Shown here one piece after another: positions 9,629 to 18,070 of a stretch of 64,000 nucleotides of DNA; the stretch's first letter is position 1, and every line of letters begins with the position of its first letter. Origin of the DNA: Nocardia sp. alder85J (GTDB lineage: Bacteria > Actinomycetota > Actinomycetes > Mycobacteriales > Mycobacteriaceae); NCBI RefSeq assembly GCF_020176955.2, contig NZ_JAIUCZ020000008.1, positions 410,413-474,412 of the forward strand, given 5' to 3'. A model generated the notes under the pieces. That model searched no databases. It was not told the origin of the DNA and saw only the letters and a list, made by a program, of their open reading frames with translations. The position numbers and the translations under genes are program-made.

Positions 9629-10459
9629 GTGACCGTTCCGTACCTGCACAAACCCAAGATGGTGGCTACCGACGTCGACGGCACGCTGATCGACGAGCGG
9701 GAGCAGGTGAGCGCGCGCACCCGGGCCGCGGTCGCCGCGCTGGTCGCCGACGGCGTGCCGTTCGTCCTGGCGACCGGGCGGCCACCGCGCTGGATCGCCC
9801 CGGTGGTGGCGGGCCTGGCCCACGCCCCGCTGTGCGTCTGCGGCAACGGCGCGGTGGTCTACGACAGCGCGACCGACCGCATCCTGGAGTCCAGCACGCT
9901 GGACCCGGCCGAGCTGGACTGGATCGCGGGCCTCGCCGAGCGGCTGCTGCCCGGCTGCGGCCTGGCTGCCGAGCGGGTCGGCCGCAGCGCGCACGACGCC
10001 GCCACCCCGCAGTTCGTCAGCTCGCCCGAATACGAGCACGCCTGGCTCAACCCCGACGACACCCGGGTGTCGCGGGCCGAGGTGGTGGCGGCCCCGGCGA
10101 TCAAGATGCTGATCCGGGTGCGCGGCGCCCAGAGCGCCGACATGGTGACGGCGCTGGCCCCCGCCCTGGACGGCCGCGCCGACATCACCTACTCCACCAA
10201 CAACGGCCTGATCGAGGTCTCCGCCCCCGGTGTCACCAAGGCCTCCGGCCTGGCGACGGTCGCCGAGCGCCTCGGCGTCGAACACGCCGCGCTGATCGCC
10301 TTCGGCGACATGCCGAACGACGTGCCGATGCTGGAACTGGCCGGGCACGGCGTCGCCATGGCCAACGCCCACCCGGCCGCGCTGGCCGCCGCCGACGAGG
10401 TCACCGGCACCAACTTCGAGGACGGCGTGGCGCGCATCCTCGAGCGCTGGTGGAGCTGA
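9629..10459 (+). CDS. HAD-superfamily (Cof-type) hydrolase
   Basis: A 276-residue cytoplasmic phosphatase-like protein. Motif I is DVDGTLIDE (about residues 13-21), motif II/III region includes a conserved Lys (AIKMLIRV), and motif IV is FGDMPNDVPML. The order, with a type IIB cap between, fits the Cof subfamily that dephosphorylates sugar phosphates, nucleotides or flavin precursors. The GTG start has AAGGAGG 6 nt upstream. Rv3813c of M. tuberculosis occupies the equivalent place beside the acyltransferase genes, so this is probably its orthologue. The substrate is unknown. Confidence 0.88.
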   Translation: MTVPYLHKPKMVATDVDGTLIDEREQVSARTRAAVAALVADGVPFVLATGRPPRWIAPVVAGLAHAPLCVCGNGAVVYDSATDRILESSTLDPAELDWIAGLAERLLPGCGLAAERVGRSAHDAATPQFVSSPEYEHAWLNPDDTRVSRAEVVAAPAIKMLIRVRGAQSADMVTALAPALDGRADITYSTNNGLIEVSAPGVTKASGLATVAERLGVEHAALIAFGDMPNDVPMLELAGHGVAMANAHPAALAAADEVTGTNFEDGVARILERWWS

Positions 10460-10606
10460 GGTTTGTGCTCCGGGCCGCCCGGTGGTACGCGACGAACGGC
10501 TGAACGACGAGCGGCTGAACACGGCGATCGGCAGTGGCCGGCTCAGCTGTGACCGGTGTCCGGCTGTGACCGGCGACCGGCAGTGACCGGCGACCGGCTG
10601 TACGAA

Positions 10607-10643
10607 ACGAGCGGTACCCACTGGTCCGGTGGGTACCGCTCGT
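10607..10643. terminator. bidirectional intrinsic terminator hairpin
   Basis: A perfect 14-bp stem (ACGAGCGGTACCCA at 10607-10620 with its complement at 10630-10643) and a 9-nt loop lie between the convergent HAD and amidase genes. There is no long T tract on either side. Convergent location and stem strength support a shared terminator. Confidence 0.7.
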
Positions 10644-10661
10644 CGCGAATCGTGGGTGAGC

Positions 10662-13600
10662 TCAGAAACTTCCGGTGGGTAATCCACGGGGTGCGCTCGG
10701 CCCCGTCGCATTGGGCCCTGTTGCGCTCGGCCCGGCCGTGTTCGGGCCGAGCGGGTTCGGGCCCAGCGTGTTCGGCCCTGTCGCATTCGGTCCGGCCCCG
10801 TTCGGGCCCGGTGCCGTCGCACCGGGCGCCGGAGCGCCGTTCGGCGCGGCCGGGTCCGGTGCCGCCCTCGGCGCCTGGCCGCGCGCCGCGCCCGCCGGAT
10901 CGGCGCTGCGCTGGGAGACCTCGGCGTAGTAGCTGACCAGCGTGGTCACGATCCCGGTGAGCTGGTTCAGGATCAGCGATCCGTACTGGAAGTCCGAGCG
11001 CAGGCCGTCCGGGACCGCATAGGCGTTGCGGGTCGGCAGGCCCAGCACGCCGGCCTCGGCGCCGAGTTGCAGGAAGCGGTCCATCAGGCGGCCCACCACC
11101 TCGACCACCTGTCCGTCCGGCCTCGCGTACACGTAGCCGTTGACGAAGCGGGCGTACTGACCGCCGTCGCTGGTCCGGCGCGGTTCCGAGGCGGCCGCGC
11201 CCAACCGGCCGTTCGGACCGCCCTGCCCGGACCAGTACCGCGCGATGATGTTGTCGTTGACCAGGCCCAGCAGCCGGGTGGTCAGCTCCGCCAGCGCGGT
11301 GAGATCGGTCTGCGGGCCGGGCATCCGGGCCGGCGCCCCGGCCGGGGGCGGCGGCAGCGGCGGGAAGGCCACCCCGACGTTCGCCGGATTCGTCGGTGGG
11401 TCGGCGTCGCCGCCAGGAGAGGCGGCGGCCGCGGCCGCGAGGTCGCGGATGCGATCCATCTGCGCATAGGCCGCGTCACCCGGGCAGCTGGTGTTGCCGA
11501 CGTCGCGGTGCGCGAACACGATCGGCAGCTTCACCGCCTCGCCCTGGTCGTACTTGCTGTAGATGGTGCCCTCCGAATAGAGCGTCGTACTGCCCTTCGG
11601 ATTCAGCCCCGCCATCCGGGCCCGCCAGCCGATGAACTGTCCGACCGCTTGCAGCGCCGCCTCGCTGGGCGCCTCGTCGCTGTAGTTGCCCATCAGCGCG
11701 ACCCCGGAGGTGTTCTCGTTGAAACCGCCCGCGTGCGCGCCCTCCACCGGCCGGTCCAGGCCACCGGCCCGGCCCTCGAAGATCTGCCCGTACTTGTCGA
11801 CCAGCGCGTTGTACCCGATATCGCACCAGCCCAGCTTGCGGGCGTGATAGGCGTAGATGGCCCGCACGATCCCGGCCGATTCGGCCTGGGTGTATTCGGT
11901 GCGACCCGCGGTGTGGTGCACGGTGATCGCACTGACGCCGTCGTCGTAGGTGGGCTCCGAGCAGCGCAGCGATTCGTCGGCGCCCCACTGGGCGCGGCTG
12001 ATCACCCGCGGGCCGCCGCCGGGCAGCGCGGTGGCGACCGTGGACAGGTTCTCGTCGATCAGGCCGCGGCCCGGATCGATCAGTACCGCCGCCAGCGTCC
12101 GGCTCGGATCGTCCGATGCTGGTGCGCTCGACAGTGCGTCGGACGGATCACGCTGGTACTCCGGCAGATTCGGCACGATGGCCGGATCGGAGGACTCCGG
12201 CCCGGCCGTGTCGTGCGAGGCGGGCAGCGAATTCGGCGGCGCCGCAGCGGCTTCCGGCGCCAGCGGGTAATCGCTGGGCGCACTGTGCATTTCGGGCAGG
12301 ACGACGCCCACGCCGTCCGACGCGAGATCCTGCCGCCGCGGCGTGGCCACCCGGGCGTCCACCGGCGTGGTGGCCCCGCGGGTGACCAGCACCTGCACGG
12401 CCTTGGTCTCACCGACGTAGATCGGCTCGGTGCCGGTGCGATCGTCCGCGCTCGGCGCGAGGTGATCGCTGCGCCGGGTGTCGACCCGATCGGTGGCGTA
12501 CCACGGCCCCCAGCCGCCGTCGGCCTGCTTGGCGCGGACCAGGGTGGTGGTGCCCGCCAGATCCTTCGCGGTGAAGGCCACCAGGCTGAACGGCGTGTCC
12601 CGGCTGAGCTCCTTGACCGTCGCTCCGACCCGATCGGCCAGTTCGGGTGGCAGCGCGCCCGGGGCCAGCGCCGGGGAATTCGGGTCGGCGCCCGCCGGGA
12701 TCACCGCACCGCTGTCGGCGGCCCGCGACCGGCCCGCCGTCCCGGCCGGATCCGGGACGATCGTCGTGGTCACCGGCCCACCGGAACCACCGGCGGCCGA
12801 CCCCGCCCCCGGCGCGGCCCGCAACCGCTCACCCGAGATCGCGCCCGCGGCCGGATTCGACTGGGTGACGGCGGGGGCAGCCGCCGGACCCGGCGACGAG
12901 CCGGTCGTGCCGGCCGGGTAGGCCGCCGGAAGCTCGGCGGCGGACGGCGTTGTGGTCGTGTACGGCGTCGGCGCGCCGGTGATGGACGGTGTACCGGCCG
13001 AGTACGGGGTCGGTGTGTTGTCGGCAGACGGTGTACCGGCCGAATACGGGGTCGGCGCGCCGGTGATGGACGGCGTACCCGCTGTGGACGGGTGCGGCGC
13101 ACCGGGAGCGGCGGGCGTGCCCGCCGGGGACGGGGTCGGCGTGCCGGGGGCGGACGGCGTTCCGGCCGAGTACGGCGACGGAGCGCCGGTCACCGACGGC
13201 GAGGCGACCCGGTCCGCTGACCGGTCGTACGTGGTCGTGGGTGCGGCCGAGGTGGGTGACGGGCCGTTCGTGGACGCGGCGGCCGGATCGGACGACATGT
13301 CCGTCGTGGTGGTCGACGCGCCACCGGGGTTCGGCGTCGAGTTCGGCACGACCGGATCGGACGAGTCGTTCGTGGCCGACCGCGCAGTGCCGGGACCGGC
13401 CGGAACGCCGACGGCCGGCGGCGCACCGGGCGCCGGCGGGGTGGGGACGGGCGGCGGGACCGGACCGGGCAGTACCCGCGCCGTCGGCGCACCCGAGGTC
13501 GCGGGCGCGGCATTGCGCGGTGTCGTCGGCGCGGCCGGCCCACCGTCGAACTGCGGCAACGGGATCTGACTGGGTAGCGCCAGGCCGGGCATGATCGGCG

Positions 13601-13892
13601 GCAGTCCCGGCGGCAGCTGGATCGCGGTCGGCAGGGGCACCTTGCGCAGATCGGACAGGTGCAGATCCGGCAGGTTCAGCCCGGTCAGCTCCCGCAGCGG
13701 CAGCGTCACATCGGGTGCGGCGGCCAGCGCCACCTCGGCCATCCGGGCGGGTACGGCGGCGACGCCATTGTCGTTCGCGGGTCGGTAGCTGTCTGGTTGA
13801 CGTATCGAGTAAGCGGTGACCAGCGGCGCGGCGACCGCGATGGCGGCGACGACCGGGAGAACATAGGGGCGTTTACGTCTACGATCCGGCAC
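10662..13892 (-). CDS. exported peptidoglycan-recognition (N-acetylmuramoyl-L-alanine amidase) protein with LGFP repeats
   Basis: About 1076 residues. An N-terminal hydrophobic segment (RRRKRPYVLPVVAAIAVAAP) is a signal or anchor. It is followed by a Pro/Thr/Ser/Ala-rich repeat region to about residue 420 (units like GTPSITGAPTPYSA). A PGRP/amidase-2 domain spans about 625-830, with zinc-ligand candidates in VHHTAG and AHRDVGNTSCPG. LGFP-type repeats (GQGGPNGRLGAA; AEAGVLGLPT) lie at 870-980, and the tail has GPN repeats. It probably cleaves or binds wall peptidoglycan and anchors to arabinogalactan. Rv3811 of M. tuberculosis, beside glf, is the likely counterpart. In-frame ATGs exist at 13964 and 13898; GTG 13892 is chosen because GGGAG lies 6 nt upstream. 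Confidence 0.85.
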   Translation of the reverse strand: MPDRRRKRPYVLPVVAAIAVAAPLVTAYSIRQPDSYRPANDNGVAAVPARMAEVALAAAPDVTLPLRELTGLNLPDLHLSDLRKVPLPTAIQLPPGLPPIMPGLALPSQIPLPQFDGGPAAPTTPRNAAPATSGAPTARVLPGPVPPPVPTPPAPGAPPAVGVPAGPGTARSATNDSSDPVVPNSTPNPGGASTTTTDMSSDPAAASTNGPSPTSAAPTTTYDRSADRVASPSVTGAPSPYSAGTPSAPGTPTPSPAGTPAAPGAPHPSTAGTPSITGAPTPYSAGTPSADNTPTPYSAGTPSITGAPTPYTTTTPSAAELPAAYPAGTTGSSPGPAAAPAVTQSNPAAGAISGERLRAAPGAGSAAGGSGGPVTTTIVPDPAGTAGRSRAADSGAVIPAGADPNSPALAPGALPPELADRVGATVKELSRDTPFSLVAFTAKDLAGTTTLVRAKQADGGWGPWYATDRVDTRRSDHLAPSADDRTGTEPIYVGETKAVQVLVTRGATTPVDARVATPRRQDLASDGVGVVLPEMHSAPSDYPLAPEAAAAPPNSLPASHDTAGPESSDPAIVPNLPEYQRDPSDALSSAPASDDPSRTLAAVLIDPGRGLIDENLSTVATALPGGGPRVISRAQWGADESLRCSEPTYDDGVSAITVHHTAGRTEYTQAESAGIVRAIYAYHARKLGWCDIGYNALVDKYGQIFEGRAGGLDRPVEGAHAGGFNENTSGVALMGNYSDEAPSEAALQAVGQFIGWRARMAGLNPKGSTTLYSEGTIYSKYDQGEAVKLPIVFAHRDVGNTSCPGDAAYAQMDRIRDLAAAAAASPGGDADPPTNPANVGVAFPPLPPPPAGAPARMPGPQTDLTALAELTTRLLGLVNDNIIARYWSGQGGPNGRLGAAASEPRRTSDGGQYARFVNGYVYARPDGQVVEVVGRLMDRFLQLGAEAGVLGLPTRNAYAVPDGLRSDFQYGSLILNQLTGIVTTLVSYYAEVSQRSADPAGAARGQAPRAAPDPAAPNGAPAPGATAPGPNGAGPNATGPNTLGPNPLGPNTAGPSATGPNATGPSAPRGLPTGSF

Positions 13893-14136
13893 GATCATCT
13901 CCCATTCCAGGTAGGACCCCGTCAGCCGTCGGCAGTGCGGAGAATTGATATCCGACCGATCCATGGCCCGACGTGTCCCGGCTGTACAAACCTAAATCTC
14001 TAGTAGAGGATTACCCAGAGTTGCCCCGAATGTAGCTGCGCATCGAGAAGTGATCGGTGGGACATGCCGATACCGGGGTCACGGCGTGATCACATCCGGG
14101 TCCGATCCGGTGGGCCCCGATACGACGGAGGTTGCG

Positions 14137-15498
14137 GTGGTACGACGCGGTGACCGGTGGCACGGGCAACGCCGGACGGTGCCGGCCGGACTGGCCGGCC
14201 TGCTCACGGCCACCGGCGTGGTCGCCGCGGCCTGGCCGACGCCCGGCCCGCCGGGCGAGAACACGGCCTATCGCCTGGCCGGTATCGGCCACGGCCGCGG
14301 CATGAGCCAGTTCGGCGCGATGGAACAGGCCGCGGCGGGTGCCTCGGCCGACCACATCCTGCTCAGCTACTACCCCGGCGCGACGCTGGCCGCCGTCCCC
14401 CGCAGCGCGGTCCGGGTCCGCCTGATGTCCGACGACGGCGAGACCCTCGACGTCTATTCCGACACCGGCCTGCTGGTGGCCGGCCGCCGGGTGGTCGCCG
14501 GTCAGGCGGCCCATCTGACCCCCACCCCCGACGGCGGCGCCGACGTGGTCGTCACAATCGACTGCGACGGCAGCGTGCTGTGGCGCGGGCACACCGACGA
14601 CCCGTGGGCCTACCCCCTGGACCCCGGCAGCAATCGCCCCGCCGCCGAGCATCTGAAGGTCTGCGGCAGCGGGGCCTATCGCGGCGCCCTCGGCGTCGCC
14701 CTGGAAGGCGACGCCGCCCGCACTGTCAACGCCGTCGACGTCGAGGACTACCTGCTCGGTGTGGTCCCGGCCGAGATGCAGGCCAACTGGGCCGACCGCG
14801 GCGGCGTCCAGGCCCTGCGCGCCCAGGCGATCGCCGCCCGCTCCTACGCCCTGGCCGAACACCGCTACCCCTACGCCCAGACTTGCGACACCACCGACTG
14901 CCAGCAATATCCCGGCACCGAGCGGGAGGACGACCGGGCCACCGCGGCCGTGCAGGCCACCCTCGGCCAGGTGCTGCTGCGCACCGGCCGCATCCTGCGC
15001 ACCGAATACTCCTCGGCCCCGGACGGCGGGCAGCCGATCGACATCACCACCCTCGACCTCGGCCCCGCGCCCCAGCAACTGACCGCCGTCCCACGCCCCG
15101 ACATCGCGCCGATTCCCCGCCCGCAGACCCTCATCGACGCCAAATACGCCGAAACCGGCGGCGGCACCGGCCCGCTGGGCGCCCCGCTCGGCCCCGAGCA
15201 GCCGCTCCCCGGCGACCTCGGCACCTACCGGCAGTTCCGCAACGGCGTCATCGTCGCCACCGCCGCCCTCGGCGTCCAGGTGGTCGACCTCGGCGCCCTG
15301 AACGCCCTGCTGCACCCGGTCCCGCGCCCGGCAGGTGACCTCCTGCCCGACCGTGCCTCCGGCACGCCCGCCGGCACGGACTCCACCCCGACCCCACCTC
15401 CCACCCCGCTCGCCTCGACCCCCGCCGCCGGATCGCTCGCCCCGGTCCCGTCCCGCGCCGCCGGATCCGGTACGGGTACTCCCGCTCCCCGGCGGTGA
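14137..15498 (+). CDS. exported SpoIID/LytB-domain protein with an LGFP-like repeat
   Basis: About 453 residues, divergent from the amidase gene. A signal-like hydrophobic segment (LAGLLTATGVVAAAWP) precedes a SpoIID domain: GRGMSQFGAMEQAAAG, then VEDYLLGVVPAEM and ALRAQAIAARSYAL. The Glu in VVPAEM aligns with the catalytic acid of SpoIID lytic transglycosylases, which cut glycan strands lacking stem peptides. A single LGFP-like unit follows (GGGTGPLGAPLGPEQ ... FRNGVIV), then a Pro/Thr-rich tail. The frame opens at 14050, but GTG 14137 has GGAGG 5 nt upstream and puts the signal peptide at the N-terminus. Whether it is enzymatically active is not known. Confidence 0.83.
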   Translation: MVRRGDRWHGQRRTVPAGLAGLLTATGVVAAAWPTPGPPGENTAYRLAGIGHGRGMSQFGAMEQAAAGASADHILLSYYPGATLAAVPRSAVRVRLMSDDGETLDVYSDTGLLVAGRRVVAGQAAHLTPTPDGGADVVVTIDCDGSVLWRGHTDDPWAYPLDPGSNRPAAEHLKVCGSGAYRGALGVALEGDAARTVNAVDVEDYLLGVVPAEMQANWADRGGVQALRAQAIAARSYALAEHRYPYAQTCDTTDCQQYPGTEREDDRATAAVQATLGQVLLRTGRILRTEYSSAPDGGQPIDITTLDLGPAPQQLTAVPRPDIAPIPRPQTLIDAKYAETGGGTGPLGAPLGPEQPLPGDLGTYRQFRNGVIVATAALGVQVVDLGALNALLHPVPRPAGDLLPDRASGTPAGTDSTPTPPPTPLASTPAAGSLAPVPSRAAGSGTGTPAPRR

Positions 15499-15525
15499 CC
15501 CGATCGTCCGTCGTCTCGCGCGGGC

Positions 15526-15556
15526 TTGACCTTGACGCTGCGTCAAGAGGCAGCCT
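15526..15556 (+). promoter_or_regulatory. MerR-type operator-promoter
   Basis: A perfect 17-bp palindrome, CTTGACGCTGCGTCAAG, lies at 15531-15547. It sits just after a -35-like TTGACC (15526-15531), with 19 bp to a weak -10-like CAGCCT (15551-15556). MerR regulators bind such palindromes in over-long 19-bp spacers, so this is probably the autoregulatory site of the gene just downstream. Confidence 0.7.
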
Positions 15557-15586
15557 GGAGTGGTCGACGCGACGAGGGAGGACACG

Positions 15587-16357
15587 GTGGGTTCCAGGAC
15601 CGAATGGTCGATTCAGGAGCTGGCCCGGGCCGCGGGTACCACCAGCCGCACGCTGCGCCACTACGGCGAGCGGGGGCTGTTGCCGCCGGCCCGGGTCGGG
15701 ACCAACGGTTACCGGTACTACGACCAGGACTCCCTGCTGCGGTTGCAGCGCATCCTGTTGTTGCGAGAACTCGGCCTCGGCCTGTCGGTCATCGCCGAAG
15801 TTCTTGCCGGGCAACAGGATACGGCAGCGGCCCTGCGGACCCACCTGGATCTGCTGGAGCAGGAGCGGGTGCGGATCACCCGGCAGATCGCGTCGGTGCA
15901 CACCACGTTGCGCAAGACGGAGGCAGGTGAGCCACTGATGGCCGAGGAAGTATTCGACGGGTTCGACCACACGCGGTACCGCGACGAGGTGATCGAGCGC
16001 TGGGGCAGTGCGGCCTACGAGCAGGGTGATCGCTGGTGGCGGTCGTTGTCCGCCGCGGAACGGCAGCGGCACGGGCAGCAGCATGCCGATATCGCCGCGG
16101 ACTACGGCCGGGCCCGCGCGGCGGGCCTGGCGCCCGACAGTGCCGAGGTGCAGGCGATCGTGGCGCGGCACTACGACTGGATCGTCGCCGGGTGGCAGGG
16201 GCGGCGGCCCACGGCGGCTGCGTTCACCGGACTCGGCGACATGTACGTCGCGGATCCGCGCTTCGCCGCGAACTACGACGAGCACGGTCCGGGCACCGCC
16301 GAATTCGTCCGCGCGGCGATGACGGCCTACGCCGGGGGCCTGTCGGTCCAGCCGTGA
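15587..16357 (+). CDS. MerR-family transcriptional regulator with TipAS effector domain
   Basis: About 256 residues. The N-terminal MerR helix-turn-helix reads WSIQELARAAGTTSRTLRHYGERGLL, followed by wing and dimerisation helix (LLEQERVRITRQIASVHTTLRK). The C-terminal part from about residue 125 (EVFDGFDHTRYRDEVIERWG ... HYDWIVAGW) is a TipAS antibiotic-recognition domain, which in TipAL binds thiopeptides and activates transcription. A GTG at 15560 is in frame, but it lies within 4 nt of the predicted -10; GAGGGAGG precedes the GTG at 15587. No dedicated target gene follows, so self-regulation is likely. Confidence 0.87.
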   Translation: MGSRTEWSIQELARAAGTTSRTLRHYGERGLLPPARVGTNGYRYYDQDSLLRLQRILLLRELGLGLSVIAEVLAGQQDTAAALRTHLDLLEQERVRITRQIASVHTTLRKTEAGEPLMAEEVFDGFDHTRYRDEVIERWGSAAYEQGDRWWRSLSAAERQRHGQQHADIAADYGRARAAGLAPDSAEVQAIVARHYDWIVAGWQGRRPTAAAFTGLGDMYVADPRFAANYDEHGPGTAEFVRAAMTAYAGGLSVQP

Positions 16358-16585
16358 ACCTGTCCGCACCACGGATCCGATGTCCGGCGACCGCCTGTCC
16401 GGCGGCGGGTGGGCGGTCGCCCCGGGATCCACGAATGCACCACGGACGGTTCACGGTTGCGCATCGGCTGTGGACACCGCCGGGGCGCGATCCTAGCCTC
16501 GATTCGTAGCCGACCGCCGTATCCGATCCATCCGACCGACCCATCCGACCGGTGCTCGCACCGCCTTCGCGGAGGTGGGACACGC

Positions 16586-17068
16586 ATGCGCAAACTCCGT
16601 GTGACGGCCCTGCTCGACGGGCGGGTCATCGACCTGGACGCCGTATCCGGTATCTGGACCGTGTTCATCGATGGCGTCTGCTACCACCCCGACGAGATCG
16701 TGGACGATCCGCGGACCGGACGGGTGTACTGGCTGGACCGGCCCGACGACGCCGATCCGGGGCGGGTCGCGATCGAGCGGGTCGAGGCGAACGGCGCCGG
16801 CCGGGTGACGATCGTGCCCGGTGGCGTCGGGGTGCCCTCCGGGCTGATCGGCGATTTCGAGGCGGGCAAGCTGTATTGGGGGGTGCGGGGCAGCCCGCGG
16901 GTGCTGCGCTGTGATCTGGACGGCTCGCACATCGAGGACGTGATCGATCTCGCCTGCACCTATACCTCGGTCCAGGCGGTGCGGCGTAATCTCTCACACT
17001 CCTGCCGCGGTCGCGGCTTCTCGTCCTCGCCCGGCGTGAGTCCGGGCCGATCCTGCGGCGGCAGATAG
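16586..17068 (+). pseudogene. truncated YWTD/NHL-type beta-propeller protein (partial copy of the next gene)
   Basis: An intact 160-codon frame with a good ribosome site (GGAGGTGGG) but homology only in its first ~130 residues. MRKLRVTALLDGRVIDLD, PRTGRVYWLDR, FEAGKLYWGVR and RCDLDGSHIEDVIDL align with the start of the propeller protein downstream. After about base 16955 the alignment stops, and the remaining codons (NLSHSCRGRGFSSSP...) are compositionally unlike the family. None of the three forward frames continues the homology. This looks like a paralogue whose 3' half was deleted. It may still be translated, but could not close a six-bladed propeller. Confidence 0.62.
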
Positions 17069-17157
17069 GCGTCGCGGGAATTCCCGGCGAATTTCCGGTG
17101 ACGAATGTCCGGTGACCGATGTCCCTGGTGGCGAGTGCGGACGGAGCGAGGTGCGGC

Positions 17158-18009
17158 ATGGGCAAGCTGCTGGCGCTGGCGGCGCGGCGCGGCGACATCC
17201 TGGAGGTCGACATCGACACCGGCACCACGACGGTGTTCGTGTCCGGGCCGAACCGGGCCCCGGACGGTCTCACCGAGGATCCGAAGACCGGCCGGGTGTA
17301 CTGGACCGCCGGATCCGGTTCGATCGAGCGGGTGGACGCCGACGGCGGCGGCCGGACCACGATCGTCCCGGTCGGCGGCGCCGGTACGCCCGGGCTGCTG
17401 ACCGCGGACTGGGTGGAGGGCAAGCTCTACTGGTGCGACCGCGAGGGGATGCGGGTGATGTCCTGCGATCCGGACGGCGAGAACGTCGAGACGCTGGTGG
17501 ACCGGTCCGCGGTCCCCGGTGCGGACGAGCAGTCGCGGCGCTGCGCCGGCCTCGCCGTCGACCACGGTCGCGGCCAGGTGTACTGGACGCAGCAGGACCC
17601 CGGCGGCCGGGGCCGGATCTTCCGGATCACCGCCGCCCCGGCCCCCGATCCGGCGCACCGCGCCGATCTGGAGATCCTGTGGTCCGGTCTGCCGGAGCCG
17701 ATCGGCCTGGCACTGGACCTCGACGACGAGTATGTCTACTGGACCGGCCGCGGCGCGCCGCCGGCCGGGAACACCCTGAGCCGGGCCCCGATCCCGGCGC
17801 CCGGCGTCGCCGGCCGGCCGCCGGAGATCCTGGCCACGGGCTTCGCGGAGGCGACCGGCCCGGCCCTCACCGCGGACCGCAAACACGTCTACATCGGTGA
17901 TCTCGCCGGCGGAATCCACGAGGTGGACGTCACCGAACGCACGACACGGCCGGTGGCCCGCACCGGCACGCCGCTGACCGGCCTGCTGATCCGCACGCAC
18001 GAGCGCTGA
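17158..18009 (+). CDS. YWTD/NHL-type beta-propeller protein
   Basis: About 283 residues with no signal peptide. It has repeated blade motifs spaced 40-50 residues apart: TGRVYWTAGSG, EGKLYWCDREG, RGQVYWTQQDP and EYVYWTGRG. These resemble the YW[TS]D strand of low-density-lipoprotein-receptor propellers and SMP-30/NHL folds. An upstream in-frame ATG (17119) exists, but the ATG at 17158 has GGAGCGAGG upstream and matches the start of the truncated paralogue (MGKLLALAARRGDILEVD vs MRKLRVTALLDGRVIDLD). Function is unknown; such bacterial propellers can be hydrolases, lyases or binding modules. No metal or catalytic signature is obvious. Confidence 0.75.
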   Translation: MGKLLALAARRGDILEVDIDTGTTTVFVSGPNRAPDGLTEDPKTGRVYWTAGSGSIERVDADGGGRTTIVPVGGAGTPGLLTADWVEGKLYWCDREGMRVMSCDPDGENVETLVDRSAVPGADEQSRRCAGLAVDHGRGQVYWTQQDPGGRGRIFRITAAPAPDPAHRADLEILWSGLPEPIGLALDLDDEYVYWTGRGAPPAGNTLSRAPIPAPGVAGRPPEILATGFAEATGPALTADRKHVYIGDLAGGIHEVDVTERTTRPVARTGTPLTGLLIRTHER

Positions 18010-18070
18010 CTCGAAGCGGGTCGCGGACTCGCCCTGGCGGCGGCGCGGACTTCCGATACTCTGGGCTCCC

